A stretch of DNA of 21,840 nucleotides from Clostridia bacterium (GTDB taxonomy: Bacteria > Bacillota > Clostridia > Christensenellales > CAG-917): contig JAFVYE010000071.1 in assembly GCA_017500745.1 (NCBI GenBank), positions 1 through 21,840 on the forward strand, read 5' to 3'. A model generated the notes under the pieces. The model was not told where the DNA came from. It saw only the letters and a list, made by a program, of their open reading frames with translations, and made no database searches. The translations under genes and the position numbers were made by a program. The stretch's first letter is position 1. Each line of letters starts with the position of its first letter. Below are positions 1 to 7,790 of the stretch, piece by piece.

Positions 1-809
1 CTGTCTGCATCTTCTGCGCCGTAGTAGTCAACAAGATTGTAGTTTCTGCCAGTGAGGGCGGACACTTTGTCCATCATTTCTTGGACGATGCCGGGCACTG
101 CTTCGTAGTGCTTGTTGGCTGCTTCTCTGTTTTGGAAGTAGATGTCGGGGTTTTGTGCTGTGCCTGCTTGATGAGGATGTTCAGGGTTCAAAGCTCTTTC
201 TCTGAAAGCATCAATTTCATCAAAGTTGACAAGGGTCTTGATTTCATCGTATTCAATTGCTTCAATCTTACTCACTTCGTGTGATGTTCTAAAACCGTCA
301 AAGAAGTGGAGGAAAGGAACAGATGACTTCAAGGTTGAAAGGTGTGCAACAAGTGCAAGGTCCATAACTTCTTGAACGCTGTTTGCTGCAAGCAGTGCAA
401 AACCTGTTTGACGGCAAGCCATGACGTCTGCGTGGTCACCAAAGATGTTGAGTGCGTGTGCTGCAAGTGCTCTTGCAGAAACGTGGAATACGCAGGGGAG
501 AAGTTCGCCAGAAATCTTGTACATGTTGGGGATCATAAGGAGCAAACCTTGGCTGGCTGTGAAGGTGCTTGTGAGTGCGCCTGCTGCAAGTGAGCCGTGC
601 ACTGCGCCTGCTGCGCCTGCTTCTGATTGCATCTCTGTGATTCTTACGATGTTTCCAAGAAGATTCTTTCTGCCTTGACCTGCCCAATCATCGCAGTTTT
701 CTGCCATGGGGGAGGAAGGTGTGATGGGGTAGATTGCTGCAACGTCAGAGAACGCATACGCGATATGTGCCGCAGCTGTGTTGCCGTCAATGGTCATTTT
801 TTTGCTCAT
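1..809 (-). CDS. nifJ: Pyruvate:ferredoxin (flavodoxin) oxidoreductase, N-terminal part, cut by window edge
   Basis: PFOR oxidatively decarboxylates pyruvate to acetyl-CoA, CO2 and reduced ferredoxin in the cytoplasm, using thiamine pyrophosphate and iron-sulfur clusters. About 269 residues are visible. The family is about 1,170 residues, so the gene continues past base 1. The translation opens MSKKMTIDGNTAAAHIAYAF and holds the domain I signature YPITPSSPMAE (residues 27-37). It also has EMQSEAGAAGAVHG with Glu63, matching the glutamate that contacts the thiamine ring, and HVSARA with Arg113, matching a pyruvate-binding arginine. The start is fixed by GGAGG at 816-820 (minus), six bases upstream of ATG. 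It is transcribed divergently from ecfA1 from its own promoter (903-931) with a leader of roughly 87 nt. The family call is very secure. The gene symbol could equally be por or pfo. Confidence 0.95.
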   Translation of the reverse strand, partial: MSKKMTIDGNTAAAHIAYAFSDVAAIYPITPSSPMAENCDDWAGQGRKNLLGNIVRITEMQSEAGAAGAVHGSLAAGALTSTFTASQGLLLMIPNMYKISGELLPCVFHVSARALAAHALNIFGDHADVMACRQTGFALLAANSVQEVMDLALVAHLSTLKSSVPFLHFFDGFRTSHEVSKIEAIEYDEIKTLVNFDEIDAFRERALNPEHPHQAGTAQNPDIYFQNREAANKHYEAVPGIVQEMMDKVSALTGRNYNLVDYYGAEDAD

Positions 810-854
810 TGAATGCCTCCAAAATGTATTACATAAATTTTATTGTCTTGTGTA

Positions 855-896
855 CGCGTGGATGCTCGCATAATGCACGGGCGCAAGTCCACGACG
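855..896 (-). promoter_or_regulatory. Predicted stem-loop in the PFOR 5' leader
   Basis: Bases 857-862 (CGTGGA) and 888-893 (TCCACG) are perfectly complementary. The stem extends by two further pairs (855-856 with 895-896) across a one-base bulge. The loop holds a second small inverted repeat, GCATAATGC (868-876). The element sits at the very start of the predicted PFOR transcript and before the ribosome-binding site. It could be a leader structure or an operator. It matches no riboswitch class I recognise. Confidence 0.45.
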
Positions 897-902
897 CTTA
901 AC

Positions 903-931
903 ATTATAAACATATTAAAATCAATAGTCAA
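903..931 (-). promoter_or_regulatory. Sigma-A-type promoter of the PFOR gene
   Basis: On the minus strand a -35 box TTGACT (926-931) is followed after exactly 17 bases by a perfect -10 box TATAAT (903-908). Transcription should begin near 896, giving a leader of about 87 nt before the ATG at 809. The match to consensus is strong. The start site is inferred. Confidence 0.85.
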
Positions 932-1017
932 TCAAAAGTTTTCCCCACCCCCGTGAAAACCACCATTTAACCGACAAAAAAGGCATTTAATAAAGTTATG
1001 TCACAATATTTATTCAG

Positions 1018-1046
1018 TTGATTTTTGTGCTATTGGGTGTTATAAT
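1018..1046 (+). promoter_or_regulatory. Sigma-A-type promoter of the ecf operon
   Basis: TTGATT (1018-1023), a 17-base spacer and a perfect TATAAT (1041-1046). The expected start of transcription (about 1052-1054) is only 2-4 bases before the ecfA1 ATG at 1056, so the transcript would be leaderless or nearly so. Confidence 0.8.
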
Positions 1047-1055
1047 TCAACCATT

Positions 1056-1928
1056 ATGTCGTATATTGTCCTCAAAGGAGTAAACTTTACTTACTCATTA
1101 GGGGAGGGCCGCAGTCTAAAAGCCCTCAAAAACCTGTCTTTTTCCGTTGAGAAAGGCAGTTTTGTCGCGTTGGTCGGTATGAACGGCAGTGGCAAAAGCA
1201 CGCTGTCAAAACTGCTCAACGGTTTATTTTTGCCCACAAACAAGCAAGGTCAAGTGATTGTTGACGGCATCAACACCAAAGAGGTGGAGGATGGCACCGT
1301 CAAAGATGGTGACGGCAACGAGGTCACCGCTTTTGACGTGCGCAGAAAGGTGGGCATTGTGTTCCAAAACCCCGACAATCAAACCGTGGCAACCATAGTT
1401 GAGGACGACGTGGCCTTTGGCCCCGAAAACATTGGGCTTCCCCGTGAGGAAATTGTTGAAAGAGTGACCTCTGCTCTTGAAAGCGTGGGTATGCAGGACT
1501 ACAAGGATAGGCCTGTCAGCAAGCTCAGCGGTGGACAAAAACAACGTGTTGCCATTGCCGGCGTCCTTGCAATGCGTCCTGACGTCATCGTATTTGACGA
1601 GTCAACTGCAATGCTTGATCCTCTTGGCAGACGTGAGATTATGTCCATTGCCAAGGAGCTCAACAATCAAGGCATCACGGTCATCATGGTCACTCACAAT
1701 ATGGATGAAGCAGCCCTTGCGGACAGAATCATCGTTCTTTCAAAGGGCGAAGTTGCCCTTGACGGCACTCCCAAGGAAGTTTTTTCACAGGACGTGACCA
1801 GATTTGGCTTGACTTTGCCTCCCGCAACCGAAACAGCAAACAGACTCGGCGCTGTGGGCTTTGACTTTGACGGGGCAATGATCAATGAAGTTGAATTGGT
1901 GGAGGGAATATGCAAGCAATTAAGATAA
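1056..1928 (+). CDS. ecfA1: Energy-coupling factor transporter ATPase EcfA1 (CbiO-type)
   Basis: One of the two ABC ATPases that power ECF-type vitamin and metal-ion uptake. It sits on the cytoplasmic face and pairs with EcfA2 on EcfT. In the 290 residues: Walker A GMNGSGKST (41-49), a Q-loop in VFQNPDNQTVAT, ABC signature LSGGQKQR, Walker B VIVFDESTAMLDP and the H-loop VTHNMDEA. The DESTAMLDP form is typical of the A1 subunit. ATG 1056 is the only sensible start, because the next in-frame residues already form the conserved first strand. No Shine-Dalgarno site precedes it. The only AGGAG nearby (1076-1080) lies inside the gene and precedes no start codon. It is first in the operon, and its 3' end overlaps ecfA2 by 19 bases. 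Confidence 0.95.
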   Translation: MSYIVLKGVNFTYSLGEGRSLKALKNLSFSVEKGSFVALVGMNGSGKSTLSKLLNGLFLPTNKQGQVIVDGINTKEVEDGTVKDGDGNEVTAFDVRRKVGIVFQNPDNQTVATIVEDDVAFGPENIGLPREEIVERVTSALESVGMQDYKDRPVSKLSGGQKQRVAIAGVLAMRPDVIVFDESTAMLDPLGRREIMSIAKELNNQGITVIMVTHNMDEAALADRIIVLSKGEVALDGTPKEVFSQDVTRFGLTLPPATETANRLGAVGFDFDGAMINEVELVEGICKQLR

Positions 1929-2782
1929 CCTCCCTCACTTATATCTACTCAAAGAAAACACCTTCTGAGAAGGTGGCTCTTGACAACGTAAATCTTGCCA
2001 TAAACGAGGGCGAGTTTGTGGCTGTTGTTGGACACACCGGCAGCGGCAAGTCCACTCTTGTGCAACACCTCAACGGACTCATCAAAACCCAAAGTGGCAG
2101 TGTTGAGATTTTTGGCAACCCCACCACTGACAAAAAGAAGTTGAAGCAACTTCGCTTTGACGTGGGCATGGTTTTTCAATATCCCGAGTATCAACTCTTT
2201 GAGGACACCGTGGCAAAGGACGTTGCCTTTGGCCCCAAAAACATGAAGTTGCCCAAGGAGGAGATTGACAACCGAGTGCACAGAGCAATGGAGCTGGTTG
2301 GCCTCCCTTACAGCGACTTTGCAGAACGCAGTCCCTTTGAGCTCAGCGGTGGCGAAAAACGCAGAGCAGCCATTGCAGGCGTCATTGCAATGGAGCCCAA
2401 AATCCTCGTTCTTGACGAGCCGTTTGCGGGACTTGACCCCGTGGGCGTTGAAGAGATTACAGCTCTCATCATGAAGCTCAAGCGTGAGGTTTGTCCCACC
2501 GTCATCATGGTCACTCACGACATGGATTCAGCCAGCGCACTTGCAGACAGAGTGGTGGCACTCTATGACGGCAAGATTGTGGCTGACGGACATCCCAAAG
2601 AGGTGTTTGGCAACAGAGCACTCATTGAAGAGATTGGTCTTGACGTGCCATTTGTGGCAAGGGTTGTTGACCGCCTTGAAGGAGAGGGCATCTGCCTTGA
2701 CAAAGGCATTCTCACCATAGATGAATTGGTGTCTGCCCTTGACAAATACAAAAAATTGACGGGAGGAGAAAGCCATGTTTAA
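1910..2782 (+). CDS. ecfA2: Energy-coupling factor transporter ATPase EcfA2 (CbiO-type)
   Basis: Second ATPase of the ECF energizing module, the partner of EcfA1. In the 290 residues: Walker A GHTGSGKST (41-49), Q-loop VFQYPEYQLFEDTV, signature LSGGEKRRAAIAG, Walker B ILVLDEPFAGLDP and H-loop VTHDMDSA. The PEYQLFEDTV and DEPFAGLDP segments are characteristic of A2. GGAGGG (1901-1906) precedes the ATG, which lies inside the end of ecfA1. Overlapping starts and stops on both sides imply translational coupling and roughly matched amounts of A1, A2 and T. Confidence 0.95.
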   Translation: MQAIKITSLTYIYSKKTPSEKVALDNVNLAINEGEFVAVVGHTGSGKSTLVQHLNGLIKTQSGSVEIFGNPTTDKKKLKQLRFDVGMVFQYPEYQLFEDTVAKDVAFGPKNMKLPKEEIDNRVHRAMELVGLPYSDFAERSPFELSGGEKRRAAIAGVIAMEPKILVLDEPFAGLDPVGVEEITALIMKLKREVCPTVIMVTHDMDSASALADRVVALYDGKIVADGHPKEVFGNRALIEEIGLDVPFVARVVDRLEGEGICLDKGILTIDELVSALDKYKKLTGGESHV

Positions 2783-3623
2783 GGACATCTCCTTTGGTCA
2801 ATATTATCCTGTCAACTCCCCTGTGCATCGCCTTGATGCAAGAGTGAAGCTTCTCATCACGCTGATGTTTGTGGTGGGCATATTTTTCATCAAAAGCTAC
2901 TTTGGATTTATGCTGACAGCGGTGGTGCTTGTCCTCATAATTTTGCTTGCTCGCCTGCCCATTATGTCTGTGCTCAAATCCGTCAAAGCAGTGCTGTTTA
3001 TTGTGGCGTTTACTGCCCTCATAAACTTGTTCCTTGGAGGCGAAAACGGCAGTGAAGTTTTGTGGGCGTGGAAATCCCTTGTAATCACAAAAGCGTCAGA
3101 TCACACAACCATAAAGATGGTTTTAAGGTTGGTTTTGTTGATTTCAGGCGCATCTTTGCTGTCCCTAACAACCACACCCGTCGCCCTTGCAGACGGCATT
3201 GAAAGCATCCTTTCACCTCTCCGTCACATCCGTGTCCCAGTCCGAGATATTGCAATGATAATGAGCATTGCCCTTCGCTTTATTCCCACGCTTTTTGAGG
3301 AAACCAACAAAATCATTTCTGCACAGAAATCAAGGGGTGCAAGCTTTGACACAGGAGGTCCTTTTGCCCGTGCAAAAGCCCTTCTTCCCGTGCTTATCCC
3401 CCTCTTTGTCAACTCATTTAGGAGAGCGGATGAGCTTGCCTTTGCAATGGACAGCCGTTGCTACAACGCCACAGACAAGCGCGTCAAAATGAAGGTGGCA
3501 AAAATCGGAATTGGCGACGTGGTCGCACTCTTTGTTATGTGTGCATTTTTCACGGTGATCATGCTTGACAGATACTATTGGTGTGGCCTTGTTGACACTC
3601 TCATTTTTGGAGGTTTGCTGTGA
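2775..3623 (+). CDS. ecfT: Energy-coupling factor transporter transmembrane subunit EcfT
   Basis: Membrane scaffold that links the EcfA1A2 ATPases to a substrate-binding S component. The 282 residues have hydrophobic segments at about 25-60, 72-92, 115-140 and 242-262. A long amphipathic region (about 165-235) carries the two coupling-helix arginine motifs, KSRGAS (Arg187) and AMDSRCYN (Arg228), which dock into the ATPases. The start ATG overlaps the last codons of ecfA2, with GGAGGAG (2761-2767) upstream. No S-component gene is in the window, as expected for a group II module shared by several S subunits encoded elsewhere. Confidence 0.93.
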   Translation: MFKDISFGQYYPVNSPVHRLDARVKLLITLMFVVGIFFIKSYFGFMLTAVVLVLIILLARLPIMSVLKSVKAVLFIVAFTALINLFLGGENGSEVLWAWKSLVITKASDHTTIKMVLRLVLLISGASLLSLTTTPVALADGIESILSPLRHIRVPVRDIAMIMSIALRFIPTLFEETNKIISAQKSRGASFDTGGPFARAKALLPVLIPLFVNSFRRADELAFAMDSRCYNATDKRVKMKVAKIGIGDVVALFVMCAFFTVIMLDRYYWCGLVDTLIFGGLL

Positions 3624-4390
3624 GATATAGAGCAGTGATTTCCTATGACGGCACTTCATACGTTGGTTGGCAAAGACAACTCAACGGCATGTCCGTGCAG
3701 GAAAAAATGGAGATTGCTCTTGGCAAAATATTTGGCGCTACCACAAGTTGCACGGCAAGTGGTCGCACAGATGCAGGAGTTCATGCAGAAGGCCAAGTCA
3801 TTCATTTTGATGCAGACACCTCAATCCCCACGGACAAGATCCCTTATGCAGTCAACACCGAGCTTCCTGACGACATCAGCATGCTTCAATGCGAGGAAAC
3901 GAGAGATGACTTCAATGCAAGATTTTCTGCAAAGCGCAAGACGTACAGATACAGCTTGTATTCATCTCCCCATCGCCTTGCAACCCTCAACAAAAATCAC
4001 ACTCACATCATCAGCCCGTTGAACGTGGAGGATATGAAAAAGGCAGTGGAACATATTGTTGGCGAGCATGACTTCAAGTGCTTTGAAGCAAGTGGCTCTG
4101 TGGTGAAAAGTACGGTTAGAACCGTGTTTTCCTTGGATATTGCTGTCACAAAGCTCCCCGCAATCAAGGGCATTGCCTTTGACCCTATTAAGTTGGACAT
4201 CACCATCACAGGCAACGGATTTTTGTACAATATGGTGCGCATAATTGCAGGCACGCTGGTGTACGTGGGCATGGGCAAGATCGCTCCCGATGAGGTCAAG
4301 GACATCATCCTTTCAAAGGATAGGACAAAGGCGGGCAAAACTTTGCCCCCCGAAGGACTGACTTTGGTCAGCGTTGAATATGAAGATTAA
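3620..4390 (+). CDS. truA: tRNA pseudouridine(38-40) synthase TruA
   Basis: Converts uridines 38, 39 and 40 of the tRNA anticodon arm to pseudouridine. The 256 residues are the normal family length. The catalytic aspartate is Asp51 in SGRTDAGVHA. The N-terminal YDGTSYVGWQRQ (9-20) and the later GNGFLYNMVRIIAGTL motif are also typical. The GTG start at 3620 overlaps the ecfT stop (GTGA) and has GGAGG at 3609-3613. The order ecfA1-ecfA2-ecfT-truA is the classic Firmicute arrangement. Here the ribosomal protein genes that usually flank it (rplQ before, rplM-rpsI after) are missing on both sides. Confidence 0.95.
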   Translation: MRYRAVISYDGTSYVGWQRQLNGMSVQEKMEIALGKIFGATTSCTASGRTDAGVHAEGQVIHFDADTSIPTDKIPYAVNTELPDDISMLQCEETRDDFNARFSAKRKTYRYSLYSSPHRLATLNKNHTHIISPLNVEDMKKAVEHIVGEHDFKCFEASGSVVKSTVRTVFSLDIAVTKLPAIKGIAFDPIKLDITITGNGFLYNMVRIIAGTLVYVGMGKIAPDEVKDIILSKDRTKAGKTLPPEGLTLVSVEYED

Positions 4391-4393
4391 AAG

Positions 4394-4415
4394 CAGGCGA
4401 AACGCCTGTTTTTTT
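4394..4415 (+). terminator. Rho-independent terminator after truA
   Basis: CAGGCG (4394-4399), loop AAA, CGCCTG (4403-4408), then seven T (4409-4415). It lies four bases after the truA stop and ends the ecf-truA operon. The AT-rich stretch from here to 4591 holds no gene. It contains a weaker 8-bp inverted repeat (TTTTGCTT with AAGCAAAA) near 4556-4584. Confidence 0.88.
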
Positions 4416-4591
4416 GTTGTTTCCTTTGATGAAAAATCTGGCAAATTGCAGTTGACGTAAAATTTTTTATTTATTCAAATAAACCATTCAAAAAACAAAT
4501 CCAATTGGATAGAAGGGCGGTTTTTGTTGGGTTTTGAGGGCGGTGCACGGTTCTTTTGCTTTTTTTGAGGTTTTAAGCAAAATTTTTCTCA

Positions 4592-4620
4592 TTGACAAAT
4601 GGCTTTGTTCAATATAAAAT
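4592..4620 (+). promoter_or_regulatory. Sigma-A-type promoter of the 4628-9439 operon
   Basis: Perfect -35 TTGACA (4592-4597), a 17-base spacer, and -10 TAAAAT (4615-4620). Transcription is expected at about 4627, immediately before the ATG at 4628. A second -10-like TATAAT at 4622-4627 is too far from the -35 box (24 bases). Confidence 0.8.
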
Positions 4621-4627
4621 TTATAAT

Positions 4628-5002
4628 ATGTTAACTCTCGCGTACGTGCAAGACAAAGAAGCACTTGACAAAATCTATCAAACCCTCTCTTCCGACGAGC
4701 CCAAGGAGGGCGCCAACTTTGTGTTTTTTGACGAAGGCAACCCCGTGGGATATATGAGAGTCAGAGTGGAGGGAGCAGTGCTTGTGGACAGCGTCAACTT
4801 TTTGCCAACGGTGGAGGCAGGGGACAGACTCTTTTTCATCCACGCTATGTTTTACAAGTTTGGTCTTGGCGCCCCTGTGGAAATCAGGTTCAAAGGGGAG
4901 CGAAAGGAGCTTGAAGCTTATGGCTTCAAAGTGAGCGAGGGCCACACGTCAGCAATGTCAAATCAAATCAATCTTCACGTATACTGCAAAGGACACGACT
5001 AA
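4628..5002 (+). CDS. Small GNAT-like protein, function unknown
   Basis: A 124-residue soluble protein. The segment NPVGYMRVRVEGAVLVDSVNF followed by a helix (about 71-82) and a late ELEAYGFKVSEG resembles the strand-turn-helix layout of GNAT acetyltransferases. A clear acetyl-CoA pyrophosphate loop (Q/RxxGxG/A) is not visible, so the fold call is tentative and activity is unproven. I chose ATG 4628. A TTG 12 codons upstream in the same frame coincides with the promoter -35 box, so it should not be transcribed. No Shine-Dalgarno site precedes ATG 4628, in keeping with a leaderless mRNA. The stop overlaps the glnS start by one base (TAATG), so the two are probably translationally coupled. Confidence 0.6.
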   Translation: MLTLAYVQDKEALDKIYQTLSSDEPKEGANFVFFDEGNPVGYMRVRVEGAVLVDSVNFLPTVEAGDRLFFIHAMFYKFGLGAPVEIRFKGERKELEAYGFKVSEGHTSAMSNQINLHVYCKGHD

Positions 5003-6621
5003 TGGAAATTTCAAGAAACTTTATTGAAGAAATCATTGACGGCGAGCTTGAGAGTGGTAAAGTCTCCAAAATCATAACAAGATTCCCGCCCGAACCCAAT
5101 GGATATTTGCACATCGGCCATGCAAAAGCTTTGTGCATCAACTTTGGCATGAAGGCAAAATATAACGGCGAATGCAACCTCCGCTTTGACGACACCAACC
5201 CTGTCAAAGAGGACGTGGAATATATGGAGTCCATCAAGGAGGACATCAAGTGGCTTGGCTTTGATTGGGACAGAGTGCTCAATGCAAGCGACTATTTTGA
5301 CAAAATGTATGAGTGCGCAGTCAAGCTCATCAAGGACGGCAAAGCATACGTTTGCGACCTCACCGCAGAGGAAATCCGCTCAACAAGAGGCACTCTTGTT
5401 GAAGCAGGCAAGGAAAGCCCTTATCGCAATCGTAGCGTAGAGGAAAACCTTGACCTCTTTGAGAGAATGAGAGCTGGTGAATTTGCTGATGGAGAAAGAG
5501 TGCTCCGTGCAAAGATTGACATGGCATCTCCCAACATCAACATGCGTGACCCCGTCATCTATCGCATCTGTCACGCAGAGCATCCTCACACCGGCGACAA
5601 GTGGGTCATCTATCCCATGTACGACTTTGCCCATCCCCTTGAGGACGCAATTGAGGGCATCACACACTCCCTTTGCTCATTGGAGTTTGAAAACCACCGT
5701 CCCCTTTACGATTGGGTGACAGAAAACTGCGGATTCCCCGCACCTCGTCCTCGCCAAATTGAGTTTGCACGCCTCAACCTCACACACACCGTCATGAGCA
5801 AGCGCTTCATCAAGCGTCTTGTGGACGAAGGCATAGTGTGGGGCTGGAACGATCCTCGCCTTTCAACCCTCAGCGGAATTAGGGAAAGAGGATATCCCCC
5901 CGAAGCAATCAGAGATTTTTGCTCTCGCATTGGGGTGGCAAAGGCAGACAGCGAGGTTGACATTGCAATGCTTGAGCATTGCGTCAGAGAAAACCTCAAC
6001 CAAAACGCAACAAGAGCAATGGTGGTCACAAAGCCCCTCAAGCTCATCATTGACAACTATCCTGATGGAAAGACAGAGGATTGCTTCATTGAAAACAATC
6101 CCAACACAGATGAAACCCACGTTTCAACTTTCTCAAAGGAATTGTATATTGAAGAGAGCGACTTTGCTCTCAACCCTCCCCCCAAGTTCTTCCGTTTGAA
6201 GCCAGACGGAATGGTGCGTTTGAAGGGCGCATACGTCATCAAGTACGCAGGCGTTGATCAAGATGCAGAGGGCAACGTCACCGCAGTGCATGCAGAGCTT
6301 CTTGAAGGCACAAAGAGTGGCGAAGAGGGTGCAAACATCAAAGTCAAAGGCACAATTCATTGGGTGAATGCACAAGATGCAGTTGACGTCCGTCTCAACA
6401 TGTTTGACTATCTCATCAACGATGGCGATGGCGATTATATGGACCGTGTCAACCCCAACTCTCTCACCGTGCTCAACGGCAAGGCAGAAAGATTCCTTGC
6501 GGACGCAAAGGCAGGGGAGAGATTCCAATTTCTCCGTCAGGGCTACTTCATCAAGCGCAACGTTGACGGAAATGAATACAACAGCATAGTGGGACTCAAA
6601 GATAGTTTCAAAGTGAAATAA
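5002..6621 (+). CDS. glnS: Glutaminyl-tRNA synthetase
   Basis: Charges tRNA-Gln with glutamine in the cytoplasm using ATP. It is a class I synthetase of 539 residues. It has FPPEPNGYLHIGHAKAL with the HIGH motif at 37-40 and VMSKR (264-268) as the KMSKS-type loop. The block FENHRPLYDWV together with PRQIEFARLN is diagnostic of GlnRS rather than GluRS. The C-terminal two-barrel anticodon-binding domain (about 330-539) is complete. AAAGGA precedes the start, which overlaps the upstream gene. Many Firmicutes make Gln-tRNA only through GatCAB, so a full GlnRS implies a direct route in this organism. Whether GatCAB is also present cannot be seen here. Confidence 0.95.
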   Translation: MEISRNFIEEIIDGELESGKVSKIITRFPPEPNGYLHIGHAKALCINFGMKAKYNGECNLRFDDTNPVKEDVEYMESIKEDIKWLGFDWDRVLNASDYFDKMYECAVKLIKDGKAYVCDLTAEEIRSTRGTLVEAGKESPYRNRSVEENLDLFERMRAGEFADGERVLRAKIDMASPNINMRDPVIYRICHAEHPHTGDKWVIYPMYDFAHPLEDAIEGITHSLCSLEFENHRPLYDWVTENCGFPAPRPRQIEFARLNLTHTVMSKRFIKRLVDEGIVWGWNDPRLSTLSGIRERGYPPEAIRDFCSRIGVAKADSEVDIAMLEHCVRENLNQNATRAMVVTKPLKLIIDNYPDGKTEDCFIENNPNTDETHVSTFSKELYIEESDFALNPPPKFFRLKPDGMVRLKGAYVIKYAGVDQDAEGNVTAVHAELLEGTKSGEEGANIKVKGTIHWVNAQDAVDVRLNMFDYLINDGDGDYMDRVNPNSLTVLNGKAERFLADAKAGERFQFLRQGYFIKRNVDGNEYNSIVGLKDSFKVK

Positions 6622-6638
6622 AACAAGGGAGATAGGAT

Positions 6639-7781
6639 ATGTTCACTTGCAAAGTATGTGGAAGCGCAGTTGAAGCAGGCCAAGCATTCTGCACCACTTG
6701 TGGAGCAGACGTGGCCGACAACTACGAATGCGAATGCCCTTCATGTGGCACCAAAAACACCGCAGGCAACCGTTATTGCGCCAAATGTGGCAACATTCTC
6801 GGCGTGCTTGCAAAACCTGTTTGCGTAATTTGCGGAGGCAAAAACCTCCCCGGCGCAAAGTTTTGCACCTCCTGTGGCGCACCTCTGCCCAGAAATGAAG
6901 AAACGCACGACAGTCTTGACGTCATTGAAATGCGCAAGACAAAGATGAAGCTTGACCTTCTTGTCAAGGAAAGAATGAAAGGCATTGACAAGGAAATCAA
7001 CGACAAGCGTGCCAAGATGCTTGACGACAAAGCCAAGAGCATGAAGGAAATTGAGGACTATCGCACTGCAACCAATGCAGAGCTTGCCAAACAAGCCAAA
7101 ATGCTTGACGCTTACAGAGAAAAGGTCAATGAAATGGGTTCAGAGGACGTTGCAAAACTCCGCAAGATCACGTCAAGTCTCAAAGACTTGGTGGGCTACT
7201 ACTCAGACCCCTATTCAGAGATTGATGAGGATCTCATTGAGGGCGAAACTTACGTTTGCCCCAGCTGTGGTGCAATCAATCCTTTGACCGTCACCGCTTG
7301 CCTCCATTGCGGAAGAAGCCGTGCAAGAGCAACGTTGCTCCTTGCCAAAGGCAAGATCAAGCAATCACCTCCTGTAAGACGCAAGACAAAGCAAATTCCC
7401 GTCAAGGAAGTCAACTTGGATTCACCCAAGACTCCCACTTTTGACGAGTTTGCCGGTGAGGAGTTTGAAAAGGCACAAAACAAGACGATTGAAGTTGAAA
7501 AGACAGAGGACAACAACGTCTTTGCTTCACATCCTGCATATCCTGCAGGCGCCTACCCCTATCCCTATCCTCCTCAAGCACCCTACGGGGCATATCCCTA
7601 TCCTTATCCTCCCCAAGCACCTCAACCTGCACCTCAATTTTACAACGCACAAACAGGTGAACCCTATCAAATGCCCCCCATCGTACAACCTGTGGCATTT
7701 GTCCCCTACGTGACACAAGAGCAACCTCTTATGCAATACACACCCGCGGACGTCAATCCCACGGTTAAGCCCCAAAAATAA
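6639..7781 (+). CDS. Multi-zinc-ribbon, coiled-coil protein with a Pro/Tyr-rich tail, function unknown
   Basis: 380 residues with no signal peptide. Three N-terminal four-cysteine zinc ribbons: Cys4/7/18/21, Cys33/36/47/50 and Cys62/65/76/79. A charged helical region follows (about 88-190), rich in Lys, Glu and Asp and probably a coiled coil. A fourth ribbon has Cys207/210/221/224. The tail has basic and acidic stretches, then a tandem GAYPYPYPPQAP repeat (304-328) and the motif PPIVQPVAFVPYVTQEQ (346-362). The ribbons suggest protein or nucleic-acid contacts, and the tail looks like a flexible ligand for another protein. AGGGAGA lies before the ATG, 17 bases after glnS. The gene is directly followed by two membrane-protein genes, one sharing the VPY-type motif, which suggests a membrane-associated complex. 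I do not recognise a named family. Confidence 0.75.
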   Translation: MFTCKVCGSAVEAGQAFCTTCGADVADNYECECPSCGTKNTAGNRYCAKCGNILGVLAKPVCVICGGKNLPGAKFCTSCGAPLPRNEETHDSLDVIEMRKTKMKLDLLVKERMKGIDKEINDKRAKMLDDKAKSMKEIEDYRTATNAELAKQAKMLDAYREKVNEMGSEDVAKLRKITSSLKDLVGYYSDPYSEIDEDLIEGETYVCPSCGAINPLTVTACLHCGRSRARATLLLAKGKIKQSPPVRRKTKQIPVKEVNLDSPKTPTFDEFAGEEFEKAQNKTIEVEKTEDNNVFASHPAYPAGAYPYPYPPQAPYGAYPYPYPPQAPQPAPQFYNAQTGEPYQMPPIVQPVAFVPYVTQEQPLMQYTPADVNPTVKPQK

Positions 7782-7790
7782 CAGAGATTT

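Noticed and set aside
1949..2518. A 189-codon open frame on the minus strand inside ecfA2
   Set aside because: Antisense shadow of a strongly conserved ATPase, with no ribosome-binding site or domain.
4592..4627. TTG start giving a 136-residue version of the GNAT-like protein
   Set aside because: The TTG is part of a perfect -35 box and the predicted transcript starts at about 4627, so those codons should not be in the mRNA.
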